Made by a program: the position numbers and the translations under genes. This document shows, in pieces, positions 38,252 through 48,100 of a DNA stretch of 64,000 nucleotides. This DNA is from Aeriscardovia sp. (GTDB taxonomy: Bacteria > Actinomycetota > Actinomycetes > Actinomycetales > Bifidobacteriaceae). Each line of letters opens with the position of its first letter. Positions within the stretch are counted from its first letter, which is position 1. The DNA lies in NCBI GenBank assembly GCA_017632945.1, contig JAGBQH010000007.1, positions 1 through 64,000 on the forward strand, given 5' to 3'. Below the pieces are notes generated by a model. It had not been told where the DNA came from, made no database searches, and worked only from the letters and a program-made list of their open reading frames with translations.

Positions 38252-38671
38252 CTACTCGCTTATCTCTATAAATTCCTCTCCCTTGGGGGTTTCGATTTCC
38301 TTGGGGATGGTGAGGGTCAAAACACCGTTGGAGAGCTTTGCCTTGATGTCGGTGGCCAAAAGCTCCTTGCCCACGTAGAAGGTGCGGGAGCAAGATTCTA
38401 CCGCCCTCTCGCGGCGCAGGTACTGCCTGCCGCTCTTGGGCTCTTCTTCGCTTTCGCTCTTCTTTGCAGAAACGATGAGGTAGCCGTCCTTGAGCTGAAG
38501 GTGAATGTCTTTCTTGGAAAAGCCGGGAAGCTCTATTTCAAGGCGGTAGTCCGTGGCGTTCTCGGAAATGTCGGTGCGCATGAGGCCGCCGGCAGGAGAA
38601 GCCTGGGCCGCCAGAAAGTCGCCCAGGGGGCCTGCAGCCAAATCGTTTATTACGTCAGGTAGGAATGCCAT
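38252..38671 (-). CDS. Small heat shock protein, Hsp20 family
   Basis: An ATP-independent holdase that binds unfolding proteins. About 139 aa from the ATG at 38671, which has a GAAAGGAAAC ribosome site. The alpha-crystallin domain covers about residues 30-130, with MRTDISENATDYRLEIELPGFSKKDIHLQLKDG and the A-x-x-x-N-G-V-L-T-L motif (AKLSNGVLTLTIPK). A C-terminal IEI motif (FIEISE) is used for oligomer assembly in the family. It lies immediately upstream of oxc on the same strand. No CIRCE or HAIR element was seen. Confidence 0.95.
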   Translation of the reverse strand: MAFLPDVINDLAAGPLGDFLAAQASPAGGLMRTDISENATDYRLEIELPGFSKKDIHLQLKDGYLIVSAKKSESEEEPKSGRQYLRRERAVESCSRTFYVGKELLATDIKAKLSNGVLTLTIPKEIETPKGEEFIEISE

Positions 38672-38805
38672 AATTTGTTTCCTTTCGTTGATTTCTATGC
38701 CTTTCAACATAAATTCGATAGGAATTATTCATTTTTACTCAGAGAAAAATCCATTTCTGGGGCCATACTTGTTAAAGTAAGTACCTCCAAAAGTTAGGAG
38801 TAGAT

Positions 38806-39300
38806 ATGAAAGAAGACATAGTCACCGTCCTTGTAGAAATCCCGAGAGGATCTCGCAACAAGTATGAGCTGGATCCCAAAAGCGGGAGAATGAAGCTGGA
38901 TAGGACCCTGTTTACGGCCATGGGCTACCCCGACGACTACGGATTTATAGAAGGTACCCTCGGTGAAGACGGAGATCCGTTGGACGCCCTGGTTATGGAC
39001 ATCATCCCCGTCTTTCCCGGCTGCCTTATAGAGTGCAGGGTTATAGGCATGTACCACATGGTCGACGAAGAAGGGGGAGACGACAAGATCATCCTCGTCC
39101 CCAACGATATAAGGTACGATGCCATAAGAGACATAGATGACATAGAGAAGTTCCACAAGGACGAAATCTGCCACTTCTTCGAGCAGTACAAAGCCCTCGA
39201 ACCCGGAAAGAAAGTGATGCCCGGGGCGCATATGGAAGACAAAGAGAAGGCTATGGAATGCCTAAAGGCCGCCCAGGCGAGGCTCAAGGAATCCCTTTAA
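38806..39300 (+). CDS. ppa: Inorganic pyrophosphatase
   Basis: It hydrolyses pyrophosphate and so pulls biosynthetic reactions forward. A soluble family I enzyme of 164 aa with the substrate and metal motifs [41 protein letters not shown] (signature aspartates) and DDKIILVP. The start has a TAGGAG ribosome site. Divergent from hsp20. A short inverted repeat TACTT-GTTA-AAGTA lies in the gap. Confidence 0.97.
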   Translation: MKEDIVTVLVEIPRGSRNKYELDPKSGRMKLDRTLFTAMGYPDDYGFIEGTLGEDGDPLDALVMDIIPVFPGCLIECRVIGMYHMVDEEGGDDKIILVPNDIRYDAIRDIDDIEKFHKDEICHFFEQYKALEPGKKVMPGAHMEDKEKAMECLKAAQARLKESL

Positions 39301-39301
39301 C

Positions 39302-39982
39302 TTAAATTCCCAAAGCGCAAAAGAAAGCCGGAAGCAGAGCGCCTAAAGCCAGCGGGATGGCGAGGGCCGGAGCGTAGACTAGGCCCTTTCCTTTGCGCTG
39401 CAAGTCTCCATCTTCCCTGACAAATTTTGATACGAGAGCAAAGCTGAGAGAAAAAAGCAAGAGCTCCCACAAAACCCCCACTATCATCAAAACGCCCCTT
39501 TCCCAGCCCCTGTTTTCCATCCAGAGTTCTGGGACAAATACCCAACCCATGAGGCTTATGGAAAGAAAGGCGTGGATGGAAAGGTCGGAGAGCGACCAGA
39601 CGGCATTGGGCCTCCTCTTCCTAAAGATTTGGAAAAGAAAAGAGAAAACCAAAGACAAGAGGAGCAAAATCAGGGCGCTTTCAAACCATGCGCGCGAAGA
39701 GGCCGGAAAAGACATATACAAAAAGCCCGCGCTTAAACCGAGGGAAATAAAGCCGCAGCAGAGTCCGAAATTTTTGGGAAGCCTCGGGGAGAGGGCATCG
39801 ACCCTTGGAAAAGTGAAATTTAAGAACGGGTTTAAAAGGGCTTCGAGAAAGAAGGCGATCGCGCATCCTGCCCACTTTCCTGCTTTGCCCCCCATATCCC
39901 AAACAGCGGGCAGAAGATACAAAACCGCCGTTAGAGCCGCCCAAGTCAGAGACATTCTCAAAAATCTGTTGGCAGCTTTCAT
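39302..39982 (-). CDS. Multi-pass membrane protein of unknown function
   Basis: About 226 aa with six or more hydrophobic segments, among them LTWAALTAVLYLLPAVW, CAIAFFLEALLNPFL, ALILLLLSLVFSFLF, VLMIVGVLWELLLFSLSFAL and YAPALAIPLALGALLPAFF. No family recognised. The ATG at 39982 is preferred over a TTG at 40009. It follows nth on the same strand, probably in one operon, and is convergent with ppa, one base apart. Confidence 0.65.
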   Translation of the reverse strand: MKAANRFLRMSLTWAALTAVLYLLPAVWDMGGKAGKWAGCAIAFFLEALLNPFLNFTFPRVDALSPRLPKNFGLCCGFISLGLSAGFLYMSFPASSRAWFESALILLLLSLVFSFLFQIFRKRRPNAVWSLSDLSIHAFLSISLMGWVFVPELWMENRGWERGVLMIVGVLWELLLFSLSFALVSKFVREDGDLQRKGKGLVYAPALAIPLALGALLPAFFCALGI

Positions 39983-40027
39983 TCTTCGTCCGCCCTTTGC
40001 AACTTTCAACTATGTAAATCTAGTACT

Positions 40028-40675
40028 TTAATCGCGCTTCACAAAGGGGCACAGATCTTTTAGGGGGCATGAGGCGCAGTCCGGATTTTTCGCATGGCAG
40101 ATTTCTCTGCCAAATTCTATTAGGGTGCAGGAAAGGACGCCCCAACTTTTTGGAGGAAAGATGGCGCAGAGCTCCCTTTCTATGATTGCAGGATCCGGAT
40201 GGGGGTTGTTCCACTGGCTGTGCCAGCGAAGGCGGGAGGTGACGCAGATGACGTGGGTGTCTACAGGAAAGCCGGGAACGGAAAAACCTTCGGCCAAAAC
40301 TACGTTGGCGGTCTTCCTTCCCACCCCCCTCAGCCGGGTCAACTCCTGCATGGAGCCCGGAACCTGCCATCCGGTCTCCTGCAACTGGGACGAAAGGGTT
40401 TTAATGCTTAGAGCCTTGCTTTTATACATCCCCAGGGGCTTTATTATTCTTTCAATTTCTTCCAGGGGCGCCTCCGCCATTTCTTTCGGCCCCGGGAAGG
40501 CGGAAAACAAGGCGGGGGAAACGAGGTTTACCCTCTTATCTGTAGTCTGAGCGCTTAAAACCGTACAAACCAGCAGCTCGAACCTGTTTTTGAAATTTAT
40601 GGTGCACTTTGCATCAGGAAAGCTGGATCTTAGTATTGCAGCTTCTTTTAGGATTTTTTCCCGCGGAGCCCTCAC
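40028..40675 (-). CDS. nth: Endonuclease III (DNA glycosylase/AP lyase)
   Basis: A base-excision repair enzyme acting on oxidised pyrimidines. The 215-aa protein has the helix-hairpin-helix and catalytic lysine in LRGVGRKTANVV and the catalytic aspartate in VDTHV. The iron-sulfur cluster loop is C-x6-C-x2-C-x5-C (CHAKNPDCASCPLKDLC). Length and order are standard. Confidence 0.96.
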   Translation of the reverse strand: MRAPREKILKEAAILRSSFPDAKCTINFKNRFELLVCTVLSAQTTDKRVNLVSPALFSAFPGPKEMAEAPLEEIERIIKPLGMYKSKALSIKTLSSQLQETGWQVPGSMQELTRLRGVGRKTANVVLAEGFSVPGFPVDTHVICVTSRLRWHSQWNNPHPDPAIIERELCAIFPPKSWGVLSCTLIEFGREICHAKNPDCASCPLKDLCPFVKRD

Positions 40676-40719
40676 TTATCCCTCCTATTTTGTTAGGTAG
40701 ATTCTATAAAGTCTAAAGT

Positions 40720-42207
40720 ATGAAAAAAAGAGAGGCCCGACAGGGGGACTACAGCGCCAAAAAATGGATTATGTTTTCATCGCTTATCGTAATCCTTTCC
40801 CTGATTTGCTGGGGGGTGTGGGCCGGAGTGGAAAAAATCTCCGACAGCGGCAGGCAGATAACTATAGGCCTTCAGGACATGCCAACTTCCCTTGACATGC
40901 GCACCACGTGGAATCCCAATGCGCAAAGGATTTTGCTTCAAAACGTCTATCAGGGGCTTCTCATAAGAAATGACCAAAACGAGGTGGCACCCGGGCTGGC
41001 GTCAGGATGGAATGAAAGCGACAACGGCCTTCTTTATACTTTCCAGTTGAGAAAAACCTACTTTTCAGACGGGCAGAGGGTAAACGCAGAAGACGCCATC
41101 TGGTCCATAGAAACCCTGGTAAGGGAAAAGTATCCGGGCTATATGGATTTTGCAGGCGTCAGCTCTTTTACGGCCCCCAGCCCCTACACCCTGCAAATCC
41201 ACCTCTCCCACCCGAACCCGGAGCTCCTTTGGTACTTGGCCGGCCCCTCTTCTATCATCATCGAGCCTAACAAATACAACTACCAGGGCCTCCCTGTGGG
41301 CGCCGGACCCTACGTCTTTTCTTCCCAGGGCCCCCAGTCAATTACCCTCACCCGCAACCGCTACTACTGGAACAAGCCCTACTACTCGACCGTGGTCTTT
41401 AAGTACTTCTCCTCTTCTTCGAGCGAGCTTTCCGCTTTAAAGGAGGGAAGCATCCAAGGAGCGCTGGATCTGTCCTCATCAGACGGGGTTCCTTCTTCAT
41501 ACGCCGTGAGCACCGGGCTGAGCAGCAAAATTGTGACTCTTGTCTTTAACGATCATCCTTCCAGCCTCATGAGCGACCTGAAGGCCAGGCAGTCTATGAG
41601 GCTGCTAATCGACAAAAACCAGGTGATCGCAGCTTCGGGGGGCCTGGGCCTTACAGTGGGAGGCCCCATTCCCAGGCTCGACCCCGGCTACGAAGATCTC
41701 ACATCCCAGTTTCCCTTCAACGTCCAGGAGGGAAAGAGCAGTATGGACTACTACTACAACAAAACTTTCACCCTGGCTTACAGAAATTCCCTTGTAAAAG
41801 AGGCGGCGGAATCTATAAAAAGCCAGCTGGCTGCAGTGGGGATAAACCTTCAAATCTACAAGCTCACCCCCGATCAGTGGACAAATGACGTTGTAAACAG
41901 CATGAAGTACGACATGGTCCTTTATATCAGCGGAGGAAGCCACACCCTTGGGACGTGGGTAAGCGGGCAAACCTGGTGGGGGTGGGATTCGCCCCAGGCC
42001 GACCAGGTTTACCACCAGTCCATACTTTCTCCCAATTACGGCACCTACACCCAGGGCATGAGCCAGACGGCCGAGCTGGTAGCCCAGGGGCAGCCCGCCG
42101 ACTGGCTTTACCAGATGCAGCTTTTGGGCGTGTGGAAGAAAGGGATATCGGGAGCACCCCAAAACCTTACGGACTACTGCGTGCCCGTCTTCAACTTGAA
42201 AGGGTGA
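40720..42207 (+). CDS. Extracellular solute-binding protein, family 5 (peptide/nickel type)
   Basis: A substrate-binding component of an oligopeptide-type ABC transporter, 495 aa. The N-terminus is basic with one membrane segment (WIMFSSLIVILSLICWGVWAG). Its cysteine lacks a proper lipobox (SLIC), so it may be membrane-anchored by the helix instead. The SBP_bac_5 pattern follows: TSLDMRTTWNPNAQRILLQNVYQGL, APGLASGWNESDNGLLYTFQLRKTYFSDGQRVNAEDAIWS. No permease or ATPase genes are adjacent; valS follows by 20 bp. The substrate is unknown. Confidence 0.88.
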   Translation: MKKREARQGDYSAKKWIMFSSLIVILSLICWGVWAGVEKISDSGRQITIGLQDMPTSLDMRTTWNPNAQRILLQNVYQGLLIRNDQNEVAPGLASGWNESDNGLLYTFQLRKTYFSDGQRVNAEDAIWSIETLVREKYPGYMDFAGVSSFTAPSPYTLQIHLSHPNPELLWYLAGPSSIIIEPNKYNYQGLPVGAGPYVFSSQGPQSITLTRNRYYWNKPYYSTVVFKYFSSSSSELSALKEGSIQGALDLSSSDGVPSSYAVSTGLSSKIVTLVFNDHPSSLMSDLKARQSMRLLIDKNQVIAASGGLGLTVGGPIPRLDPGYEDLTSQFPFNVQEGKSSMDYYYNKTFTLAYRNSLVKEAAESIKSQLAAVGINLQIYKLTPDQWTNDVVNSMKYDMVLYISGGSHTLGTWVSGQTWWGWDSPQADQVYHQSILSPNYGTYTQGMSQTAELVAQGQPADWLYQMQLLGVWKKGISGAPQNLTDYCVPVFNLKG

Positions 42208-42227
42208 GACCTGTTAAACTAGCAAGT

Positions 42228-44762
42228 ATGTCAGAAGAGGGCAAGAAAGAAGAGCCCACAAGGGCGAAGACCGTAGACGGTCTGGAAAAAAAATGGACGA
42301 AATGGTGGTCCAAAAAGGAAGTTTACAAGTACAGGGGTGAGAGCAGATCTTCTACCTACTCCATAGACACCCCTCCTCCGACCGTGTCGGGGCACCTGCA
42401 TGTCGGGCACGTCTTCAGTTACACCCACACCGACGTCATAGCCCGCTATAAGAGGATGAGGGGTTATGACGTCTTTTACCCGATGGGTTGGGATGACAAC
42501 GGGCTTCCCACCGAAAGAAGGGTGCAAAACTACTACGGGGTTTATGTAGACACCTCCCTAAAGTTCGACCCCTCGTTTAAAGCGCCCCTGGAAGGGGGAA
42601 AGGCTCCCAAAGACTTTAAAGCCGTACCCTGCTCAAGGGAAAACTTTATAGAGCTGTGTGAAACCTTAAGCCAAAAAGACGAGGAGCAGTTCAAAGACCT
42701 ATGGGTAGAGCTGGGCCTTAGCGTGGACTGGTCCAGAACCTACCACACCATAGGCGAAGAGTGCAGAAGGATTTCACAGTTCGCCTTCCTTGAAAACCTA
42801 AAGAGGGGGGAAGCTTATCAGAAAGTGGCCCCCGTGCTTTGGGACACTACCTTCCAGACCGCCGTCTCCCAGGCCGAGCTGGAAAGCAGAGAGTACCCGG
42901 GCTTTTACCACAAGCTTCTCTTCCACGCAGACGGGGAAGAAGTGGCGATTGAAACTACGAGGCCCGAGCTCCTTGCGGCCTGCGTCGCCCTCATCGCCAA
43001 CCCCAAGGACCCCAGGTACTTGCACTTAAAGGGCAAAAGCGTCAAAACCCCCCTCTTTGGAGTAAAAGTCCCAGTCCTCTTCCATGAAGCTGCGGAGATG
43101 GACAAGGGAGCCGGCATCGCCATGTGCTGCACTTTCGGAGACGTTACGGACGTAGAGTGGTGGAGGGAGCTTTCCCTTCCGGTCCGCTCCATCCTCACCA
43201 AATCCGGCAGAATCACCTCATCTGTGCCCGAATGGATCCAAAGCGAAGAGGGGAAGAGGGCCTTTGAAAAGCTTGAAAACCTCACCACCTTCAGCGCCAG
43301 AAAGGAAATAACTTCCCTTCTTAAAGAGAGCGGGGAAATGGAGGGCGAACCTATCCCTACTTCCCGAATGGCCAACTTCTATGAAAAGGGATCCAAACCC
43401 ATCGAAATTATCCCTTCCAGGCAGTGGTACATAGTCAACGGATCGCATGACGAAAAGCTAAAAAGCGATCTTTTGGCGTGCGGAGAGAAGATCTCTTTCC
43501 ACCCGGCCTTTATGAAAAGGCGCTACGACAACTGGGTGGAAGGCTTAAGCGAGGACTGGCTGATTTCGCGCCAGAGATTTTTCGGCATTCCCTTCCCCAT
43601 CTGGTACAGGGTAAAAGAAAACGGGGAAGTCGACTACGCCTCCCCTATCCTTCCCTCCGCAGAAGAGCTTCCCGTAGACCCTTCTTCCCACACGCCTAAA
43701 GGCTTTGAGGAGAAAATGCGCGGGAAGGCGGGAGGATTTGTAGCGGAGCCCGATGTTATGGACACCTGGGCCGCCAGCTCCCTTACCCCCCTTCTGGCCT
43801 CGGGCTGGAAAAGAGACGAAAGCCTGTTTAAAAACACCTTCCCGATGGATCTGCGCCCTCAAGGCCAGGACATCATCCGCACCTGGCTTTTCGACACAGT
43901 CCTGAGGTCCTGGCTTGAATTTAAAGAGCTCCCGTGGAAGGAAGCCACGCTCTCAGGCTGGATCTTGGACCCGGATCACAAAAAGATGAGCAAGTCCAAG
44001 GGGAACGTGGTGGTTCCAAAAGAGCCCATAGAGACTTACGGCCCGGACGCGGTGCGCTACTGGGCCGCCTCTGCAAGGCTCGGGGTAGACACCGCCTACG
44101 ACGAAGGGGAGATGAAGATAGGAAGAAGGCTTTCCAACAAGATCCTCAACGCTTCCAAATTCATCTTGGATCTCAAAGAGGGTGCGGGAGACATTTCAAA
44201 GGTCGCTTCCCCCTTGGATCTTTCCCTGCTTTCCTGCCTTTTTGAAGTTGAAAAAAAGGTCACTTTGGCCTTGGAATCTTTCGACCACGCTTCAGCCCTC
44301 CAGGAAACCGAGGCCTTCTTCTGGAGTTTTTGCGACGACTATATAGAACTTGTAAAAGACAGGGCCTACAAAGGCGACCAAAGCGCCCTAAACGCCCTAA
44401 AGATTGCCCTGGATGCAATCCTTGCCCTCTTTGCTCCCTTCCTTCCCTTTGTCACCGAAGAGGCCTGGCACTGGGCCCATCCGGAGGGGATCTCCATCCA
44501 CCTTTCTTCATGGCCTTCCCTGGTGGAAGCAAAAGAGAGCCCGGAAGGATTTAAAAAAGCGGCCCTGTTCCTCTCCCTTCTTCGCAAGGAAAAAAGCGAG
44601 AGGAAAGTGTCGCTTAAAACCGAGGTTGAAAAGGCGCTTCTTTTCGGGCCCGGATCTGAAGAAGCCAAGATTGCTTCTTCAGATCTTCTCTCAGCCGTTC
44701 ACGCCCGCCAAATCGAATTCGATCCCTCCCAGAAGGAGGCGGGGGCAAAGATAGAGTTTTAG
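42228..44762 (+). CDS. valS: Valyl-tRNA synthetase
   Basis: It charges tRNA-Val (class I). The protein is about 844 aa from the ATG at 42228. It has the HIGH-type HVGH in PPTVSGHLHVGHVFSYTHTD, the editing domain (VAIETTRPELLAACVALIANP), the KMSKS motif (KKMSKSKGNVV) and an anticodon-binding helix bundle. The MGWDDNGLPTERRVQNYYGV block belongs to the archaeal/actinobacterial-like ValS group. No clear ribosome site precedes the start, and the C-terminal coiled coil is short or missing. It overlaps the convergent rho gene by 4 bp. Confidence 0.95.
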   Translation: MSEEGKKEEPTRAKTVDGLEKKWTKWWSKKEVYKYRGESRSSTYSIDTPPPTVSGHLHVGHVFSYTHTDVIARYKRMRGYDVFYPMGWDDNGLPTERRVQNYYGVYVDTSLKFDPSFKAPLEGGKAPKDFKAVPCSRENFIELCETLSQKDEEQFKDLWVELGLSVDWSRTYHTIGEECRRISQFAFLENLKRGEAYQKVAPVLWDTTFQTAVSQAELESREYPGFYHKLLFHADGEEVAIETTRPELLAACVALIANPKDPRYLHLKGKSVKTPLFGVKVPVLFHEAAEMDKGAGIAMCCTFGDVTDVEWWRELSLPVRSILTKSGRITSSVPEWIQSEEGKRAFEKLENLTTFSARKEITSLLKESGEMEGEPIPTSRMANFYEKGSKPIEIIPSRQWYIVNGSHDEKLKSDLLACGEKISFHPAFMKRRYDNWVEGLSEDWLISRQRFFGIPFPIWYRVKENGEVDYASPILPSAEELPVDPSSHTPKGFEEKMRGKAGGFVAEPDVMDTWAASSLTPLLASGWKRDESLFKNTFPMDLRPQGQDIIRTWLFDTVLRSWLEFKELPWKEATLSGWILDPDHKKMSKSKGNVVVPKEPIETYGPDAVRYWAASARLGVDTAYDEGEMKIGRRLSNKILNASKFILDLKEGAGDISKVASPLDLSLLSCLFEVEKKVTLALESFDHASALQETEAFFWSFCDDYIELVKDRAYKGDQSALNALKIALDAILALFAPFLPFVTEEAWHWAHPEGISIHLSSWPSLVEAKESPEGFKKAALFLSLLRKEKSERKVSLKTEVEKALLFGPGSEEAKIASSDLLSAVHARQIEFDPSQKEAGAKIEF

Positions 44763-46330
44763 TCCTTTACCGACTTGGCTATAAGGTCTAGAAAGTCCCT
44801 GTTTGAAGGGGTCTGGCGGAGGCGGGGGACGATGGCCTGGTAGGCCTGTTCTACGTCCATCCCCCCCACGGCGCGCCTCAATTTGTAGATGAGGTTAAGG
44901 TCCGAAGAAGGGATTAAAAGCTCTTCTCTTCTAGTGCCCGAAGCGTTGATGTCTATCGCAGGGAACATCCTTTTTTCGGCCAGCTCCCTTGAGAGCTTTA
45001 TTTCCATATTGCCCGTTCCCTTGAACTCTTCGAAGATCACTTCATCCATCTTCGATCCCGTCTCTATGAGGGCCGTGGCGATTATGGTCAAAGATCCTCC
45101 CCCTTCTATATTTCTTGCCGCCCCGAAAAACTTTTTAGGGGGGTAGAGGGCCTGCGAATCTACTCCTCCGGAGAGCACCTTTCCGGAGAGGGGAAGGGAA
45201 AGGTTGTAGGCGCGGGCAAGGCGGGTAAGAGAATCTAGCAGGATTACCACATCCTGCCCCACTTCCACCAGCCTCTTGGCCCTTTCAATCGCAAGTTCGG
45301 CCACCATCGTGTGGTCGGATGCGGGCTTGTCGAAAGTTGAAGCGATAACTTCCCCGCTGACGGTTCGTTGCATGTCTGTAACCTCTTCGGGCCGCTCGTC
45401 TATCAAAACCACCATAAGGTGACACTCGGGGTTGTTGGTGTGGATGGCGTTGGCGATCCGTTGAAGCATTATGGTTTTGCCGGCCTTGGGGGGAGCTACT
45501 ATAAGGCCCCTCTGCCCTTTACCCACCGGGGCTACCAAATCGATTACGCGCCCCTCCAGGTTGTTTGGGGTGGTTTCCATGCGAAGCCTCTCATTGGGGT
45601 AGAGGGGGGTGAGCTGGGAAAAGTGCGGCCTGTTTTGGCTCTCTTCCGGACTTAGGCCGTTTATGGTTTCAATGCACTTAAGAGGGGTGTACTTTTTCCC
45701 CCTCCCTCCGCGCATTTCCATCCTCTCCGGCTGCACGAGGCCCGTTACCGCATCCCCTTCCCTTAGCCCGAAGTGCTTGACCATGGAAAGCGGCACGTAA
45801 ACGTCGTTTGGCCCCTCAAGGTAGCCGCTGGTTCTTATGAAGGCGTAGCTGTCGAAATTGTCTACGATTCCGGAAATGGGGATGGCTTCTTCTTCCTTTT
45901 CAACTTCATCGCTCCTCGTATACCTTTGGGGCTTAAATCCCCTGTAGGCGCCCTGGCTTTTAGTGAAGAATCTGCGATCCCCTTCGGATCTGTACCTGCT
46001 TATCTCATAAGAATCATCCACTGTTTTGTCTTTCTGCAAATCTGATTTTTTTGGAGGAAGAGATTCCATCACCGCCATAAAGGCCGAGCTTTTTTCAGCT
46101 GCCCTTCTTTGGGCCCTGGACGCATCTTCTTCGTCGGCCTCATGGGAGGAAGGGGAGGGGGAAACTTTTTCTTCTTTTTGCCCTGTCTCCTTTGCCAGGG
46201 CCTTGGAAAGAACGGCAATAAGGGGACCCTTTCTTAAGGCTGACACGCCTTTTACCCCAAGTTTTTTCGCCATATCCTGCAATTCGACCAGCTTTTTATT
46301 TGAAAGCTCATCGGTATCGAAGTTAAACAC
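44759..46330 (-). CDS. rho: Transcription termination factor Rho
   Basis: A hexameric RNA-dependent ATPase that ends transcription. The 523-aa protein has an N-terminal Rho_N helical domain (NKKLVELQDMAKKLGVKGVSALRKGPLIAVL), then a charged insert (about 55-140) as in actinobacteria. The RNA-binding cold-shock domain (ISGIVDNFDSYAFIRTSGYL) and the RecA-like domain follow, with P-loop PPKAGKT and LLDSLTRLARAYN. The C-terminus overlaps valS. The 120-bp leader has a strong promoter and a repeated GATCTTGAAA. Confidence 0.97.
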   Translation of the reverse strand: MFNFDTDELSNKKLVELQDMAKKLGVKGVSALRKGPLIAVLSKALAKETGQKEEKVSPSPSSHEADEEDASRAQRRAAEKSSAFMAVMESLPPKKSDLQKDKTVDDSYEISRYRSEGDRRFFTKSQGAYRGFKPQRYTRSDEVEKEEEAIPISGIVDNFDSYAFIRTSGYLEGPNDVYVPLSMVKHFGLREGDAVTGLVQPERMEMRGGRGKKYTPLKCIETINGLSPEESQNRPHFSQLTPLYPNERLRMETTPNNLEGRVIDLVAPVGKGQRGLIVAPPKAGKTIMLQRIANAIHTNNPECHLMVVLIDERPEEVTDMQRTVSGEVIASTFDKPASDHTMVAELAIERAKRLVEVGQDVVILLDSLTRLARAYNLSLPLSGKVLSGGVDSQALYPPKKFFGAARNIEGGGSLTIIATALIETGSKMDEVIFEEFKGTGNMEIKLSRELAEKRMFPAIDINASGTRREELLIPSSDLNLIYKLRRAVGGMDVEQAYQAIVPRLRQTPSNRDFLDLIAKSVKD

Positions 46331-46424
46331 GGATTGAGAACCTCTCAGATAATGAATAAATGAAGTCCAAATTAAGATCTTGAAAAGTGAGTGATCTTGA
46401 AATTATTCAGCTATTGTATTCCGT

Positions 46425-46453
46425 ATTCTACTATTACTGTTAAACCTATTCAA
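46425..46453 (-). promoter_or_regulatory. rho promoter
   Basis: On the minus strand TTGAAT and TAGAAT are 17 bp apart, each close to consensus. The -35 touches the pgi stop codon. The predicted leader of about 90 nt contains two copies of GATCTTGAAA (plus-strand reading, 46376-46385 and 46393-46402). Confidence 0.65.
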
Positions 46454-48100
46454 TCAGGATCTGTGCTCCCAGTACCACTCTATAAGGTGGCGGGTCGAAG
46501 AGTCCACCTGGGCAAGGTCCGAATCGGTGTCTGAAAGAAGCGAAAAGACCTTTTGGCTCAGCTTCTTTCCCAGTTCCACCCCGAACTGGTCGAAGGAGTT
46601 TATCCCCCACACTACGCCCTGGCAAAACACTATGTGCTCATAGATCGCTATGAGCTCTCCTAAGGTGTAGGCGGAGAGGGTGCGCCCGAAAATGGAAGTG
46701 GAGGGCCTGTTTCCGGGGCATCTTTTTTCTTCTGGCGTCCCTTCTTCCGTTCCAAATGCAAGAGCTGCGGTTTGGGCGATGAAGTTGGAAAGGAGCCTTT
46801 CTTGCATCTCTTCTTGCCCTGCTTCGAGCTGGTTTGAATTGTTGGCGAAAGCTATAAAGTCGGCAGGAATTAAGTGGGTGCCCTGGTGAAGAAGCTGGAA
46901 GAAAGAGTGCTGGGAATTTGTCCCCACCCCTCCCCAGTAGATTTCTCCTGTGGAAAGTTCCACTGCCTTGCCGCTTAGGTCCACCCTTTTGCCGTTAGAT
47001 TCCATGGTCAGCTGCTGGAGGTAGTCGGGAAGCTTCCTCAAGTAGTCGTTATAAGGGAGAATGGCGTGGGTTTCGGCCTTGAAAAAGTCCGTGTACCAGA
47101 TGTTTAGCATCGCCATCTGGATTATCGCGTTTTCTTCGGCGCTGGTAGAGAAGAAGTACTCGTCTACGGCCCTCATTCCCTCCAAAAACCTTTCAAAGAT
47201 GTCGGAGCCGAGGGAAAGCACCAAAGAAAGGCCTACGGAGCTGTCTACAGAGTAGCGGCCGCCCACAAAGGGGAACATCTCGAAAATGTTTTCGGGCCTT
47301 ATTCCAAATTCCTCAGCCTTCCCCTCCTTTTCCATGCTGCAAATCCCCACAAAGTGCCTGGCCACGGCCTCTTTTTCGCTATCCAAAAGATCCTTTTCGC
47401 CCAGGCCCTTTAAAAGCCAGCTTTTCGCTTCCAAGGCGTTTGAAAGGGTTTCCTGGGTTCCAAAGGACTTGGAAGCCACAAGGAAGAGGGTGGATGCGGG
47501 GTCCAGCCCCCTAACGGCTTCAATGAAGCTGGAAGGGTCGATATTGGAAACAAACCTCGCCTGCAAAGATCCGTCGCTTTTGTTCTGGAGGGCCCCGTAA
47601 ACCATTTCAGGCCCGAGATCGGATCCGCCGATGCCTATATTGACCACGGCCTTTATCTTTTTGCCGCCCTCCATGCGGATTTTTCCGCTCCTTACCTGGC
47701 GGGCGAAAGAGTACATCCTCTCCAAAACTTTTTGGATTTCCTCCATGGCGTTGATTCCTCCCGCCATAACCCCGCTCTGCATTCCGCGGGGGGCCCTGAG
47801 GAAGGTATGCAGGACGGCGCGCCCTTCGGTGGAGTTTATCTCTTCTCCCCTCACCATGGCGCTGGCCCTCTCCGGGATGGAGGCCTGGTTTGCAAGTTCT
47901 GCAAAGACTTTTGTGATGCCTGGGTCAATAAGGTTTTTTGACAGATCTATGCTGAAGTCCCCCACCGCAAAGGTCAGCTTTTCAGTCCTCTGCGGATCTT
48001 TAAACCAAGAAGAGAGGGTTTTTCCCTTCGCATCTTCAAAACAGCGCTCCAGTTTTTCCCATGCGGGCAAAGTCCTGGGGTTTTGGGGTGAGAGTGACAC
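46454..48100 (-). CDS. pgi: Glucose-6-phosphate isomerase
   Basis: It interconverts glucose 6-phosphate and fructose 6-phosphate. The 548-aa protein has the PGI signatures SKSFGTQETLSNA and the later GGVGTNSQHSFFQLLHQGTHLIPADFI. The catalytic glutamate lies in VGGRYSVDSSVGL/AVDEYF-type context, and the lysine is in the C-terminal NSFDQFGVELGK. GTG start with ribosome site GGAGG. Length is typical. Confidence 0.97.
   Translation of the reverse strand: MSLSPQNPRTLPAWEKLERCFEDAKGKTLSSWFKDPQRTEKLTFAVGDFSIDLSKNLIDPGITKVFAELANQASIPERASAMVRGEEINSTEGRAVLHTFLRAPRGMQSGVMAGGINAMEEIQKVLERMYSFARQVRSGKIRMEGGKKIKAVVNIGIGGSDLGPEMVYGALQNKSDGSLQARFVSNIDPSSFIEAVRGLDPASTLFLVASKSFGTQETLSNALEAKSWLLKGLGEKDLLDSEKEAVARHFVGICSMEKEGKAEEFGIRPENIFEMFPFVGGRYSVDSSVGLSLVLSLGSDIFERFLEGMRAVDEYFFSTSAEENAIIQMAMLNIWYTDFFKAETHAILPYNDYLRKLPDYLQQLTMESNGKRVDLSGKAVELSTGEIYWGGVGTNSQHSFFQLLHQGTHLIPADFIAFANNSNQLEAGQEEMQERLLSNFIAQTAALAFGTEEGTPEEKRCPGNRPSTSIFGRTLSAYTLGELIAIYEHIVFCQGVVWGINSFDQFGVELGKKLSQKVFSLLSDTDSDLAQVDSSTRHLIEWYWEHRS

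Noticed and set aside
41955-42227. N-terminal extension of ValS
   Set aside because: It overlaps the preceding binding-protein gene; family similarity begins just after the ATG at 42228.
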